Shown here in pieces: positions 22,501-35,500 of a DNA stretch of 64,000 nucleotides. A program made the translations under genes and the position numbers. The notes below the pieces were generated by a model. That model worked only from the letters and a program-made list of their open reading frames with translations. It was not told where the DNA came from and did not search any database. Origin of the DNA: Saccharum officinarum. Lineage: Eukaryota > Streptophyta > Magnoliopsida > Poales > Poaceae. Numbering within the stretch: position 1 is the stretch's first letter; each line of letters opens with the position of its first letter. The stretch is taken from positions 79,336,502 through 79,400,501 of the forward strand of contig CM036201.1 in NCBI GenBank assembly GCA_020631735.1. The letters are read 5' to 3'.

Positions 22501-22859
22501 ATCTTTACTATGTGAAAAAATTTCAAAAGAGCCCATATTTTTAATATATTATTTAATACTATGACAGTAGTATATAAAATAAGTATAACCACATACTCTA
22601 AGTATACTTGCATGCTTGACACACATAGTACCCTAGATGGTCTAGTATGATGATATACTCCGTCTACATACACTTCGTTGGGCCATATACGCCATAAATC
22701 TAGAGATATACACATGGGAGTAACTACTCCCTAGGAGTAGAAAATAATTTCCCTATACACTAATACAAAGGTTTATACGTATCTTGTTACATTCTCTCAT
22801 AGGCCCAATACCACAGTCGTTTCCTGCAGGCCACACGAAGAAAACCCATAATACATTTT
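22501..22859. other. AT-rich intergenic stretch
   Basis: I see no gene or recognisable element here. Confidence 0.35.
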
Positions 22860-23588
22860 GCGTGACTCCATCGCCCGGCGCCCCTTTCCCTGCTCGGCTG
22901 CTCCGCGCTGCATGCGGCACAAGCATGGAGCACCTCCCCCACTCTGGCCGACTTGCCCCCTACCCTCCACCTCGCCGACTCGCCCAGTCGCCCCCTGCTG
23001 CCCTGCCCTTTTCCCTGCTGGGGCTGCCTCCTCCAAGGTCCCAGCGCGAAGGAGCCGGCCACTGGCGGCAGCAACACCCCTTCTGCAGCACCTTCCGACG
23101 ACCGACGCCCTCCCCTTCGGCCTTGGCGCTCGGCGGTTTGAAGCAAGGTGAGCAGAGAAGATGCTGAACACCCTAGAGTATAGATCCACTGCTTAATGGT
23201 TCAGTGAGCTAATGAAAATTTCTTTTTCTAATTCTTTTGGTTGTATTCTTAATTCTTGTAATGTAGATGAAGAAGAAGAGTGTTAGCATATTTGCATTGT
23301 GGGAGAAAGCTGCAAAGGCAAAAAAAAAAGCACCAAATGCTCATTCTGTTGAGATTGATAGTAATGGAGCAAGATACAGTTAGCACTTGTGGCAGCACAG
23401 AATGATGATGAAGCTTCTCAGCTTGTGCCAACGCAGAATGATGATTTATTTATGTTTTGAACTTGTACTTTGGTTATTATTATGGATTTGTTATGATCAT
23501 TATAACTTATCATTCATTGTATTGCATATGTGCTTCAAAATTTTATACATGTGGTATACCCAGTCGCAAATTCCTGGCTCCGCCACTG
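22860..23588 (-). mobile_element. hAT-like fragment with one terminus
   Basis: Read on the minus strand, the right border begins CAGTGGCGGAGCCAGGAA, a terminus commonly seen in grass hAT-type elements. Near 23268 a short plus-strand frame begins MKKKSVSIF and stops within about 40 codons, resembling the N-terminus of TTF-zinc-finger hAT proteins. The GC-rich part at 22860-23150 would be leader. The opposite terminus and an 8-bp duplication were not found. Confidence 0.3.
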
Positions 23589-25071
23589 CGTACGGTTCGA
23601 GCGACCGGACCATAGCCCCGCGCCGAAGATTTCCTGCCCACGCTCGCAGCCTAATCCCGCCTAACCCCTCGCGCCGGACAGAGCGCGCGCATTAATTTTC
23701 GCGGGGTGGCACAGCATGCGCGTGGGCAGGGAGCCGCACGCTGCAATGGCCCACCTTGCGTCACTTTTATGGCCACGAAACACCCAGCACACACTTCATG
23801 CGAGGAAATAAATAAAAAAAGAAAAAGTCTACTTATCCCCGGTCAATGTCTAACCTACACCCCAACTATAAAACCGTCTATTTTACACCTTGAACTTTTT
23901 AAAACTGTTTAAATTACACCATAGAGCGGTTTTAGACGGCGGTTGCTACTGTTCAAATTACACCCTAAACTTTTTAAAACTGTTCAAATAGTCTACAGTC
24001 CGTTTGCACACAGTCTGTAACGTACCGGCTCAAAATCCTAAGTAAATACACTTCATTTGCCAGAAGTCAAGTCATGTAACATTTTATATGTCACGTACAA
24101 TCCGAAGTCCTAGACAAATTCAAATTTCTCCTCTTCTTCAAATTCCTAAACAAATACAGTCTGTTTTACCTTTGTCAAATACGATCTGTTTTACCTTTGT
24201 ACGATTACTAAAGACCGAGTTCCGTACATATGTTTTCTATCATGTTAAGATGAAAGATTTTACCTTTGTATATGAATATACCCGAGGCCGAGTTTCGTAC
24301 GTATGTTTTTCCTGGTGTTACCCATGACCTGAGTTTCTAACCCACCAACAAAAATGCCACCCGCAGCCCAAGATCATGAAGGGTTACACATTGTGCTCCA
24401 CTACTCGGACCTCGCTGGGGTGAAGCCTCCGCAGTACACCTCTGAGGAGGACGGCAACGTGGAGCGACTAGACCTGCATCGTCAGACGTCAGGTTTCCAC
24501 GCGGAGTGGCTGAGGATTTCACGTTCAGGATCGTGAGCGTTGGAGCACTCGCGGAAGGCGAGGTTCAGGAACACCTTCGAGAGGGGCGTCCTGCGTCTCA
24601 GCTTCCACTTCAAGCGCTTCTTCTACCGGAGATGATGGCGGTTGATCTCAGTGCGGCTGTATGTAAGTAGACGACTCAAGACTCAAGACACCACACGAAT
24701 GAAATTGAATTGTTTACTCATCTGGAATTGGCCTATCAAATCTGGAACCGGCCTATAAGTAGTAGATCCAGGTTAACTCGCTATCAACCATAGCAAAAGA
24801 TGTTCCAGTAAAGGACTCGGTGAATACCAAATTAATTGTTCGTCTGTTTTGTTTTTGCACACAATCACAAAGAATTTTTTTGGTTGTCATCCTTTTTTTA
24901 GTTTTAATAGAACATTATCATATTATATTGTCAACATTAACTCATAATATGAATGTCATAGTCGTCATAAATAAAATATATTATAGATTTCAAATACTAT
25001 ATAATATGTAAAACATAAATAGATACTTAATATTGCTGTCACTATTTTTTCACGTTTGTTAGGTTTTTTCT
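23589..25071. other. Intergenic, with a short repeat and an unplaced gene-like fragment
   Basis: 23820-24010 carries repeated AACTTTTTAAAACTGTT/AAATTACACC units. 24354-24640 is GC-richer and gene-like: one frame starts at ATG 24354 and stops at 24536, and just beyond the stop the words LEHSRKARFRNTF and LSFHFKRFFYRR can be read. I do not recognise the protein. It may be a captured gene piece. Confidence 0.35.
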
Positions 25072-25101
25072 CCCGTTGCAACGCACGGGAATATTTGCTA
25101 G
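25072..25101 (+). mobile_element. Helitron-like 3' terminus
   Basis: A small hairpin (CCCGT...ACGGG) is followed eight bases later by CTAG and then T, the arrangement expected at a Helitron 3' end inserted between A and T. The matching 5' TC end was not located, so the element length is unknown. Confidence 0.45.
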
Positions 25102-26398
25102 TTATAGGAAAAATAGCAGAAGTTAGAACGAAGAGTATTGGAAAATCGGACAAAAATAGAACATGAAACCAATCGGGAAACAATGAAAGATACACGGCAT
25201 GGAGAAAAAGGAAAAAAAAGGAAAACGGAAACAGAAAAAACACAACGTGGAAAAAAGGAAAAAACAAAAAAGGGAAAACAGGAACAGAAAAAAAAGAACA
25301 CAATAAAAAGAGAACGCAAAAAAAGGAAAACAAAACAGAAAAGCAAACCAAAAAGAAGGAAAACGGAAACAATATGATCCCTCTGTGCTCGGCTCATCCT
25401 TGGACCGCAATGCACGGGCAGGTCATGACAAGCCCATCCCCAATGCCTCTGTTGTGCCGTGTTTCTTTTTTTTCTTCATCTGATCTGGTTCCTTCTTTTT
25501 TTCTTGTTGGTGTTTCCTTCTATTCCGTTTTTTTTCATTGGTTGAGTGTTTCCTTTTTCATCCTCCGCATGGTTTCTCTGACATTATCCTTTTTCTATTT
25601 AGATTTGGATTAGGATCGCTATTCAATTTTCTCGGAGGTATCTATTTTATTTGAATTAGAATATAATTCCTAACTATACTTGTGTCCAATCCATGTTCTA
25701 TAAAATAGAAGGTGTTCTATAAAATAGGAGGGTTCTAGAGGCGGGTAGAGAGACATACCTACATTCGAGGAGTTATAGTTAGGAGGAGGTGGACAAAAAA
25801 ATAGGCTAAAATAAGATTAGAGTAATTTCTATTCTTATATCTATTCGGATTTTAATTTGGATTAGGATCCATATAGATATAAATATAAATTAAAGTTATG
25901 ATATATTACGAGTAAATATTTTTGTGCTTTACAGTTCAAAAAAACCAAGGTAACCACCTATTTCCAACTCAATGGCCTCCTCCACAATGAACCGCATATG
26001 TGATCTTCATCCATTTTGTATATGTTGTCAACATCCGTGCAACGGAGCTACAAGGATTGCCCGGTTCCTACACCATTCCGCGTGCTACAAGGAAAAGGCC
26101 TTCTCGACATGCCAACCTTATATTTGAAATGACCAAATGGCCAAGAGAGGGTTAATTGGGCTCGATCTAAAAATTTAATGAAGAAATAACCATAGGGTAT
26201 GAAAAAACTAGTCACCTCTTGCATGGTTGAAGTCTAGGACGAAAATGATCATATACAATAAGATTGATCCTAGGACCATCAAGTTGGTCAAGAGCACACT
26301 AAAATAAAAAGGTTCCTAGTTAGGGAATTAAAATCTATCAGTAAACAACTCCAGCATGGAGAATTTTAGTCCTCGCCTGCCTCTAGGAAGAGGCATCT
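25102..26398. other. Intergenic with a purine-rich tract
   Basis: 25140-25375 is strongly A/G-biased on the plus strand, and 25440-25600 is T-rich. No gene was recognised. The last three bases, TCT, are the left target duplication of the CACTA element. Confidence 0.5.
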
Positions 26399-26409
26399 CA
26401 TTACAGGAA

Positions 26410-26830
26410 ACGGACGATTTGCCGGGTGCAAAATGATTTGCCGAGTGCTTTTTATCGGGCACCCGGCAAAGGCATTATTTGCCGAGTGCCAGACCCAACG
26501 GCACCCGGCAAAGAAATGCACCCGGCAAACCAGCCTTTGCCTTCGGCAAAAATCGTCCTTTGCCGAGTGCCAGCAAAGCTAGGCCATCGGCAAAGGTGGT
26601 CGACGTGATCGTGTCCGCCTGCCGTCATCCTTTGCTGAGTGCCGCGCTGTTAGACACTCGGCAAAGCATTTTTTATTTTTTTTAAATTTCTTTGCCGGGT
26701 GCCCCCTAACCTGGCACCTGGCAAAGAATTTTTTTTTATTTTTTTAAAATTTCTTTGCCGGGTGCCCCCTGACCTGGCACCCGGCAAAGGCTTCTTTGTC
26801 GGGGGCCCAGGGTGGCACCCGGCAAATTAT
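26410..26830. repeat. CACTA left subterminal repeats
   Basis: Many copies of TTTGCCG(A/G)GTGC and its complement GCACCCGGCAAA are spaced 20-60 bp apart, separated by A/T runs. Confidence 0.85.
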
Positions 26831-27204
26831 TTATTTATTTTTGTTTTTTTGGCCTCAATTTTTTTTGTGGGGCCTTGCTACAGTAAATAAATCCCTATTT
26901 CAAAATTTAGGACAATTTTGCGACTATTCTAAATTTGAATTGCGGGTACATGAAATAATGGAATTTGGTTATTTAAAAAATGATATTCATGATATTTAGG
27001 GTATGTCGAGGCTGTATGCAGGAAGTGGCATGAATTTTCGCGCGTCATTTTGTCGTAACATGACGATGTACTCGCGGGGAAAGTGTATTTAAATTATATA
27101 AAATCCAAACGAAGTCTGAAAATCACGAAACTTGTCGATGTGTCTTGTTGTTGCATGTGGAGGCCGTGGTAAAAAGTTGAAAAAGTTTCTAGCAAGTTGT
27201 GACG

Positions 27205-29491
27205 TCGGATGCCTAAAACCCAGACATCTCCGCCGCCCGCCCCGTCCCTGGCCGCCACCCCAAGGTCGCCGGCGCCCCGATCTGCCCCCCCAGCGCCCGC
27301 CCGTCCTCCCCTCCTCCACCACTGGCGGCCGGCCGTCCTCTCCTCCTCCACCACCGGCGGCCGGCCGTGCCTCCTCGCCGCCCCCTCGGTAGGATGTGGT
27401 AGCGGCAGCGGCGGTGGCGGTGTGGACCAAGGAGCCTAGGATGAGACACTGCAGGCCTGCTAGCGGCAGCCCACAACCCGTGCAAGCCATGACAACAGGT
27501 CCCCTCCGAGTTCCATTGTTCCTCTAATTAGAAGTTTTTCTCTAGTGGAGGGCGAGGACGAGGACTTCGTGAAGACCATCAACTGCGCCAAGTACTCAGG
27601 TTAGGGTTTCCTTTCTCCACTCTTGTGAAGTGTGTTGTCTGTTCTGCAGTCGATCTGCAATCGGCGACTATAAATGGGTGTGATCTATGTGTAATGCGAG
27701 AGGGTGATGGGGAATAGGCAGATCATAGAAGCCCTTCCCCTTTTATGACTGTATGAAAACGCTTAAAAACATATATTTGATAAAATTCTTGGAAGCCCTA
27801 TGTATTAAATAACTATTGCTTTTTGAGGAAGGCCCTGTTCTACTGGTCATGTTTCGGCTTGTTTCAGCTTGTTTTAGCTTATTCTCTCTCACAGAACACT
27901 ATTAAATCAGCCGAAACCCGCCGGCTTTTCCACCTGCCGAACCAGCCCGAAGTACAAAAGAGGAGTTGAATAAAGAGAAACTTGGGATAGAAAGAACTTT
28001 CTGCTTGCATCTCTGCATGTAACTCGACAGCTTCACTTGGAACATCATCCTGTATTGTGCCATGAGATTAACGAGGCTATTGGCTTACAAGCTATTTTCT
28101 TTGTTGCATGTTTTAGTTCCCAATTTGACCACCTCTGATTGATAGTCCGTATATGCAATAGATGATAATCAAATTGAGTTAGTGTATGGTAGCATGTGAA
28201 AAACATTTTTAAATGTTTTAAAATTTATCTTTGTAGCAACTTCTATGCACTTGTGAAAAGCCATGTTCTTTTCACTTGAATCACTTAGAAGGAACCCTTG
28301 AAAAGCCATGTTTTGACCAGCCAAGGAAGTTTCCCGCTAGATATTTAGTACGTAGTCTTTCTCGTGTCTTGCCACTAATAAGAAGTATAAGCTCCAATAG
28401 AAACTATAATTAATTCAGTTGTGGCCAGCAGTTAATAATCTTTAAATGTACTCCCTTGATATCGCTGATGAAACATTGTAGCCATTTTTTATCAGCTAGT
28501 TCATGTATCTTTCAGTTTTAGTTTATGATATAAAACAGTGTAGCCATATTTGCTTTCTGTTAGATATCCTGTGGTGCTGAGAAGTGTTGTCTTCAGTTCT
28601 GCTATTTGTCTCAGATCAAGTTTATTTGCTTTCTGTTACTGAAACAAGCTCTTGCTGTTTTCAGGTTCGTGATCTTGATTTTGCCATACAGATTAGAAAA
28701 TAGTGTGTGAAGCTGATTGTCTCGCCGGCATAGGGTGAAGGTTTGTATCTTTATCAGTGAATTCGATTCACATATATGAGGCTATCCATAAAACCTGTTA
28801 CAACTTAGAGCAACTTCTATATGCTTGCAGTTCTCTGCAACGTGCTGCTGTTCATTACAATGTAATTTTGATTGGCCTTCTCAGGAAATCAGAAATAGAA
28901 CCTGATGTAATATGAAATCCCTAGAATTATTGGATGGAAACAACTTTGCATTGATTAACCTGTTGTAGTTCTGCCTTGACCCTGCATATCAGATTACCAT
29001 TGTAGACATTTTTGTGGCACTAGCATAGCCAGATAGGTGGTACTAATGCTGACACTAGAAGCCTAATAGGTGGTACTTCGATTCTGGTTGTGCACGTTTC
29101 TATGAGCACATAATATTTGCTAATATATGTTAGATTGGATTTTCTGTATTCTCAATGTATTTGTCCTATGGGTATGGGTTTTAGAACCCAGGTGTTTCCA
29201 TTAAACTCTAAATAATAAAACCTTGCAGTTGGGAGCCAACATTGTGTAGGGCTAATATTTCTAGATATGATTTTTCAGTACTTGATTTTTACTATGTACT
29301 GTAAGACTACTGCAGTTTCAGAACTGAAATGGAAAAGAATAGATGTCCTAACTTTTGCATTTATGTGCACATTTTTGAAGTACAAGGCCACTGAATTACA
29401 GAACAGGATATGAGGCAAATGGAATTTGGTAAAATTTATCTCTGAGCCTAGCAAGTTTTCTCCCTTTATTTTTTGTCCAATTGCTCAATAC
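27205..29491. other. CACTA interior, possible captured host sequence
   Basis: 27205-27480 is GC-rich leader-like DNA. An exon-like block near 27548-27600 reads EGEDEDFVKTINCAKYSG and is followed by a GT donor. AT-rich intron-like DNA runs on to 29480. A small MITE-like insert (27831-27945, GGCCCTGTTC... with CTCTCTCACAGAACACTATT) lies inside. The source gene is not recognised. Confidence 0.3.
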
Positions 29492-30250
29492 CAGTGGCGG
29501 AACCAGCGAGATGAGAATGGGGGCCAGTCTGGCCAGACCGCCAAAATATGTGTATATATAATATAAAAATTCATATAATCATAATAATGTTTGTTATGAA
29601 AACACATAGAAGTGACTCTTTTTTAGAAAAGAGGATAAAAAAACTTACTTTTTTTTTATTTGAGCCTCATTTTACGTGACTTCATGGCATAGAAATCATC
29701 TATAATGACATCGGTGGTATATTATACTGCAAGTTCTTTCTCAATATAGAATGAGTATATAGAATGATACAAACAGAATTAGAAATTTGCACGGATGACC
29801 ATTGCAAATTAGCAATTAAAAAAATTAGAAATCATATCATATAAATTACTTACTTGCGGCTGCTAGCTGCTTGCATCTGCAGACTTGCTGCTCGCAGTGA
29901 ATCAGTGCCTCAGTGGTGCTCGCTCCGTGACTCCATCGCTCGGGCTCGGCTGCTGCGGACCTGCGGTGCTGCCTGCTCAGTGCTCGCCTGCTCCAGCGAG
30001 CCAACCGCAACGCGAGCAGCGAAGCTGCGACGCCTCCACGCCGGCGATTGCACGCGGGCACGCGGCGACTGCAGCTATGCTCAGTGCTCTCCGCCTGGCT
30101 GATGACGGCCTCCACGCCAGCGATTGGACGCGGGCATGCAGCGACTGCGGCTCTGCTCACTGCTCTCCGCCTGGCCGATGAATCGCTAATGGTGCGGGGA
30201 ACTGGGAGCGACGCGATTACGCGAGTAGCGAGTTAGGCGAGGCGCCGATG
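29492..30250 (+). mobile_element. hAT-like insertion nested in the CACTA element
   Basis: It begins CAGTGGCGGAACCAGC, the same terminus type as at 23588 in the other orientation. It then has an AT-rich stretch and a GC-rich leader-like block from 29860. No transposase frame or right terminus was found. Confidence 0.3.
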
Positions 30251-30446
30251 TTTCCTTTGCGACTCCTCCGACCTTTCTGCTTCCGTTGTTGGGCTTCTTC
30301 AAATTAACAGAATTAGAACTAGTAGTACATGTCGGTAGAGAGGTTGTTGCCTGTATGCCTGCTTCTTCAAATTAACATAAGTTTGTGACTTGCCTACTCA
30401 CATGAACAGTAGATAGACCTTTGTTACATGTCGGCCATCATGGCGT

Positions 30447-32444
30447 ATGGACGAGCAGGCTCGGGCGACGGACGACGAGGGAGATGCACAGGAGGGCGGC
30501 GAGGCTAGAGGTAGTTCCACTGCTGCGGTCAGGCTCTACTTGCGAGGTCCCTCGAAACTCCCTGGGCCTCCACTTCCTCCCCTGCGCCCAGTGATCCGCC
30601 CCCAGGGGGACAGGTAACTAACTTTAGATTTTATCACAGCTACTTCATATAACCTGTTGAAAATTGTCAGAGAAACTAATATTGTTTGTTAATGACTTGT
30701 GCAGGCACTGGCAGGTTGTGTCGCCTGGTGACTCACGCAACCCCAACCACATCTTGGGGCTTGTGTGCAGGCACTATTACCCCGGCATTGTCACGCACAA
30801 AGGGACTGTGGGGCCGGCCAAATCGTGGGACCACTACAAATCTGCCCCCGACGCAGATTATGAAGGTAAGCAGGAGCGGGTCAGGAGAGAGTTCTGGGTA
30901 AGTCTCGTTCGCATAACTTTGTTCAATATATCGCATTCATTTGACTTTTTTTGACATAATTAATTGATACATTGTGTCTGTTTGTAGACTTTTTTCATGT
31001 GCGAAGAGGGCAGGAGGAGAGGGCGGAGAAGAACTTGGTGAAAAGTGCCAGGAAACGCATCTCCGACATGCACTATGAGGAGCGCCTCACTTGCATCATC
31101 AAATACTACACCACGCGACTTGGTCAGAAAATCACCAAGACACAGGCAAGATAGATGTCTCTAACCCGGGAACAGTTCCTTGAGGTAAATGAAGAAGAAA
31201 AATACTGATTCGTTTTGAGATTAAGTAGCTTTAATTTGATCGTCTTATATCTCAAATTATTTATGACATGTAGATGATTCCATGGTGGTGCGAGTCGTAT
31301 TGGGACTGCTGGGAGATGATTGTGGACAGGTGGTTCACAGAGGTTTATATCTAGGAGCACGAAGCCCACCGGGAGCGGGCTTTGCAGGCGACAGGCCCCA
31401 CACACCACCAAGGCAGCCGCAGCCTCGCCGCGTACAAGAAAGCATGGGTATGTGAATTTATTTTTAGTATTCTGACGCTCCATTCTGCATGTTTCTTCTA
31501 ATCATCTTGTTGTCTTTCTCGCAGTCGGCGTCGCATGGTGGCCAGTCTTTGTCCACGTTCATGGCGTATGGACTGGCCCGCAAGGGAAAGGCGGCTTCCG
31601 ATGTCACCTTCAGCCCGGATGACCCGCCCGAGTCGTACAGCAACTCAAGCGTCTACAACCGCATCAGCTCCTACGCGTCGGAGGCAAGGTCGGTCCAGGG
31701 GCCAGAGTGGGATCCGAACGCCGACGACATTGATGGGCCGACTGTCATGAGGATCGGACAAGGCAAGAAGCATGGGTGGTACTGGCTTGGCGATGGCACC
31801 CTCGAGTCCGGCTCTGTTCCAACCCTCTCCCAGATCCGAGCAGAGACCCCGACCAGAGGCCCGGTCATACACCAACGGCCGTCCCCTTCACAACAGTGGG
31901 TTGATGCACTCCAGGTTTGTCCCGTTTAACTCTTCGTACATTGATCTTTACATAACTTAGTTGTCTTTACATCACTGAAACAGATGGGTTGAAATGTTGC
32001 AGGCCGAGAACGAGAGGATGGCTCAAGAGCTGCGGGACCTGGTGGCGAGGACCGAGCAGGCCGAGCGGGAACGAGAGGCCAAGCGGGCCGAGCGGGAAAG
32101 ACAGGCCAAGCAGCTGGCGGAGATTACGGTGTTCCTGCAGCACTTTGGGCAAGTCAACGGTGTACCTGTGCCGCAATTCGCTCCACCGCCGCCAGTTCTA
32201 TCTAGTCATGTGAGTATGAAACCAAATTGCTTCAACTAGTGCTTTCATTAGATGACCACTCTAACACATGCAATCTAACACATGCAATCTCTTGTCCTTT
32301 ATGCAGCCTCCGTCGGCGGGTTCGAATAACCCATCTCAGGGGCAAGCAGGCGACGACGCTTTTCCTTCACCAGACACTCAGTTTCCCCCCACCTCTAGTT
32401 TGTTTCTCTTTTTCACCGCTGGATGGACATGTGATGCACTGTGA
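30447..32444 (+). pseudogene. TNP1-type CACTA protein (Transposase_24), broken
   Basis: This is the accessory DNA-binding protein gene of an En/Spm element. Visible exons are 30447-30613, 30705-30897, about 30988-31184, 31274-31447, 31525-31914, 32003-32209 and 32307-32444, all with GT-AG borders. Conserved blocks are HWQVVSPGDSRNPNHILGLV in exon 2, a WW.W-rich PWWCESYWDCWE in exon 4, and AYGLARKGKAASDVTFSPDD with GKKHGWYWLGDG in exon 5. Exon 6 is a charged coiled coil. The gene is dead in this copy. Exon 3 needs a frame change after about 31010, and TAG codons interrupt it at 31152 and 31352. It sits in the right half of the element, the usual place for this gene. Confidence 0.8.
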
Positions 32445-32523
32445 ATGACTATCAACTTGTGACGATGGATATTGGACCTATTATGTTTGCGATGTTGTGT
32501 ATGTGAGATATTGTGTTGGCGAT

Positions 32524-32681
<158 letters not shown>

Positions 32682-32804
32682 ATTGAGTTTGTGATGCGAT
32701 GGATGTGCTATATTGTGTTTGTGATGTTTCAGATGTGATATATATATTTTATATGCTATGTTTATAATTATAGAATAAAAAAAATAAAAATAAAAAAATT
32801 TGAG

Positions 32805-33345
32805 GCTTTGCCGGGTGCCCTGGCCCTGGCACTCGGCAGCTTTGCTGAGTGCCAGGACCAGGGCACCCGGCAAAGATTTTTTTTAAAAAATTCTTTGCCG
32901 GATGCCGCCCTGACAGGGCACTCGGCAAAGAAAATACTAAAAAAATAAAAAAAACTCTTTGCCGGGTGCCCCAGAGGAGCGACACCCGGCAAAGAAATTA
33001 TAAAAAAATTAAAAAATCTTTGCCGGGTGCCTCCTCGGCAGGGCACTTGGCAAAGAAAATTTTTAAAAAAAAATAAAAAAATCTTTGCCGGGTGCCTCTG
33101 ACATGGCACCCAGCAAACCAAAGGCTGATGGAGCCGGCGCCGTGACGACCACTTTTCTTTGCCGGGTGCCGGGTTTGCACTCGGCAAAGTCTTTGCCGGG
33201 TGTCCGATAAAAAGCACCCGGCAAAGAAATCTTTGCCGACTAACTTTTTGTCGGCGGCTCTTTACCGAGTGCTGCACCCGGCAAAAGCTTTGCCGAGTAC
33301 AAAGTAGCCTTTGCCGGGTATTTTCGGCACCTGGCAAAGCGCCTA
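32805..33345. repeat. CACTA right subterminal repeats
   Basis: There are at least a dozen TTTGCCGGGTGCC motifs in both orientations, spaced by A-rich runs, mirroring the left end. Confidence 0.88.
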
Positions 33346-33360
33346 AATCCTGTAGTGTCT

Positions 33361-34178
33361 GTTAATCTGAATTAAACAATGTGGAGAGAGTGCCTGCTTT
33401 TGGAATGAGCAAAAAAAAAAAAGCTCGCTGCTGAGCCTAACAAAGCCATCATGCCCATCAATGGCGAGCCCATCCAGCCCGATGCCAATATCAATGCCTG
33501 GGGGTCTCTTCCTCCTCTACTGCCTCCTCTATTGTCTTGATTGTCGCTAGCTCATCCTCACACCATCAGAAGTCACATATATCCATGTGAGGCAGGTCCT
33601 CATCTGCGAAATCAAAGAGAAAGAGCTTCGCCGCCGGAGTATCCCCTTCACAACATCACATATTAGGAAAAAAAATGACAGTACAATGAGAAGGCATGAT
33701 GGCTAGATAGGGACATCACAACATCAAGAGATGTTGTGGATGGTGGCCCCACACATATATACCTGATAGAGGGAGTCGCTCTACCATTGGATCAAGAGAT
33801 GCTAGACGAGGACATCAAAACATCAGGAGATGCTATCAATAGTGGCCCCACACATACCTATTGCCTGTTAGTGGAGAAGTCGCTCCACCATTGACTTAGA
33901 AGGGCCCGACAAGTAGACCTTTGGGCTATGTACCTAGTTAGAGCTATGCTCTAGATTCATGATAATGGTTGTAATGACATCTCAACAATTGGTCCGGGTG
34001 GCCAAGATATTTTGTTTCTTAGCCATATGAGTGAGATCTAGTCTACGAATTGATAGTCATCATTCTCTGTTCATTCAATTCTTTTGTATAACAGGTCGTG
34101 TACTTCCTGCTGCGCAGAGACCGGAAGATTTTTAAAGATATATTTGTTAACTTGATGCAATATTCTTGAAATTTAATA
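33361..34178. other. Intergenic, no gene recognised
   Basis: Two loosely similar segments, each with ATCAAGAGATG and GTGGCCCCACACATA (about 33725 and 33840), suggest a small local duplication. Nothing else is recognised. Confidence 0.4.
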
Positions 34179-35500
34179 CTTCATCCATTCTGAAATACAA
34201 GGTATCCAAGCGTTTTTCAAATAAAATAAGGAGCCTGACAAAAGACCACCTTGCCTCTCACTAAACAGGCTGTGTAACAACCATTTTGGTCCCTCAACTA
34301 TTAATCGTGGCTCATTTTCATCCTTAAACTTTCAAAACAGCCGTTTAGGTCCTTAAACTTTAATTTTAGGCTCAATTTCATCCTACAACTGTGAAGATGA
34401 TCGTTTGTCCTCAAACTTGCCATTTGGGCTCAATTTCATCCATAAACTATCAAAGTGCATTTAACTTTTATTTTCAACTCAATTTTGTCTATTGAAAAAG
34501 AAAACTTTATATTTTAGGTACAATTTCATCCATGAATTATCAAAATTATAGATCTGCTATTGTTTCCATATATTATGTATTCTTAGAGAATAAATAGTGT
34601 TTGATACAACTGTAATTGCTCCCACAAATATCATTTAGTAGGATATGTATAAATGGTACCATTATAAGGTAACATTAAAAATAATTGCTTGGAATTATTA
34701 ATGGTCACGAAAGAGTTTTTGGATGAATATTATTTTTCTATCTCCAACCGCAGGTGGTGTTAGAGCTAACCATATGCAACAGTCCGGCGTTCCACGTAGA
34801 ACGTAGACAAAGTTGAGTTGAAAATAAAAGTTTAAAGAACAAAATACACTTTGATTGCTTATAAATGAAATTGAGCCTAAAATGCAAAGTTTGAGGAGTG
34901 AAACGATCATCTTTGTAGTTCTAGGATAAAATTAAGCCTAAAAGTAGAGTTTGAGTACCTAAACGACCTTTTCGAAAGTTTAGGGTTGAAATTGAGCCAC
35001 GAGTAATAGTTGAAGGACCAATGGCTATTCTGCCTTATTTTATTTAATTACCAGCCGACTGATTTGAGTGATGGCAAGTTTAAAAGGCTTAGTATTTATA
35101 TTGCTAAAAAAGACAGAGGATTTATTATTGCTAACGAAGATAGATGAGAGAGAGGGGCATGCCGAAGAAGCCTGGTTCTTTTGAGCAAAAAAAATCGCGC
35201 TCATGAATGCCCCGCAGGACGAGTCAGGCCTGATTTTCATCCGGCTCGGGCTCGGGTGGTCTACACGCAATTTACGGTATAAAATAGCTAAAATAAATAT
35301 TTTATGCTAGGCTCAGATCTAGATTTTTTTTTTAAACAACCGGATCTATACCTAGGCCTTGTCCACTAGGGATCATAAACGGGCCATAATGCAGCGGGCT
35401 AGACCGGGCTTAATTTGCTTAGGTCCGAATTGACAATGCATAATACCTTAATTATACAGAACTTTAAACTCTGAATCCTTGTATTTTAGGACGGAAGGAG
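34179..35500. mobile_element. Stowaway-like MITE ends around nested DNA
   Basis: The left end CTTCATCCATTCTGAAATAC and the right end, read inward, CTCCTTCCGTCCTAAAATAC are inverted repeats of the Stowaway type. Both continue into ACAAGG, and both are flanked by TA. At 1.3 kb it is far longer than a normal MITE because other DNA lies within. Confidence 0.55.
34269..35034. repeat. Long inverted repeat element, arms ~230 bp
   Basis: The left arm (34269-34500) with TTGGTCCCTCAACTATTA, TAGGCTCAATTTCATCC and AAGATGATCGTTT is matched in reverse complement by the right arm (34795-35034). The core is about 295 bp of noncoding DNA. Long arms without coding capacity suggest a Mutator-like or foldback transposon. 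Confidence 0.75.

Noticed and set aside
22784..23189. Overlapping P/A/R-rich frames near 23 kb
   Set aside because: They lie in a GC-rich leader-like block and overlap in several phases with no domain.
26426..26890. Small frames across the left CACTA end
   Set aside because: They merely translate the TTTGCCGGGTGCC subterminal repeats.
32320..32335. GGTTCGAATAA resembling a tRNA T-arm
   Set aside because: It lies in a coding-type exon of the TNP1 pseudogene, and no acceptor, D-arm or anticodon stem can be drawn around it.
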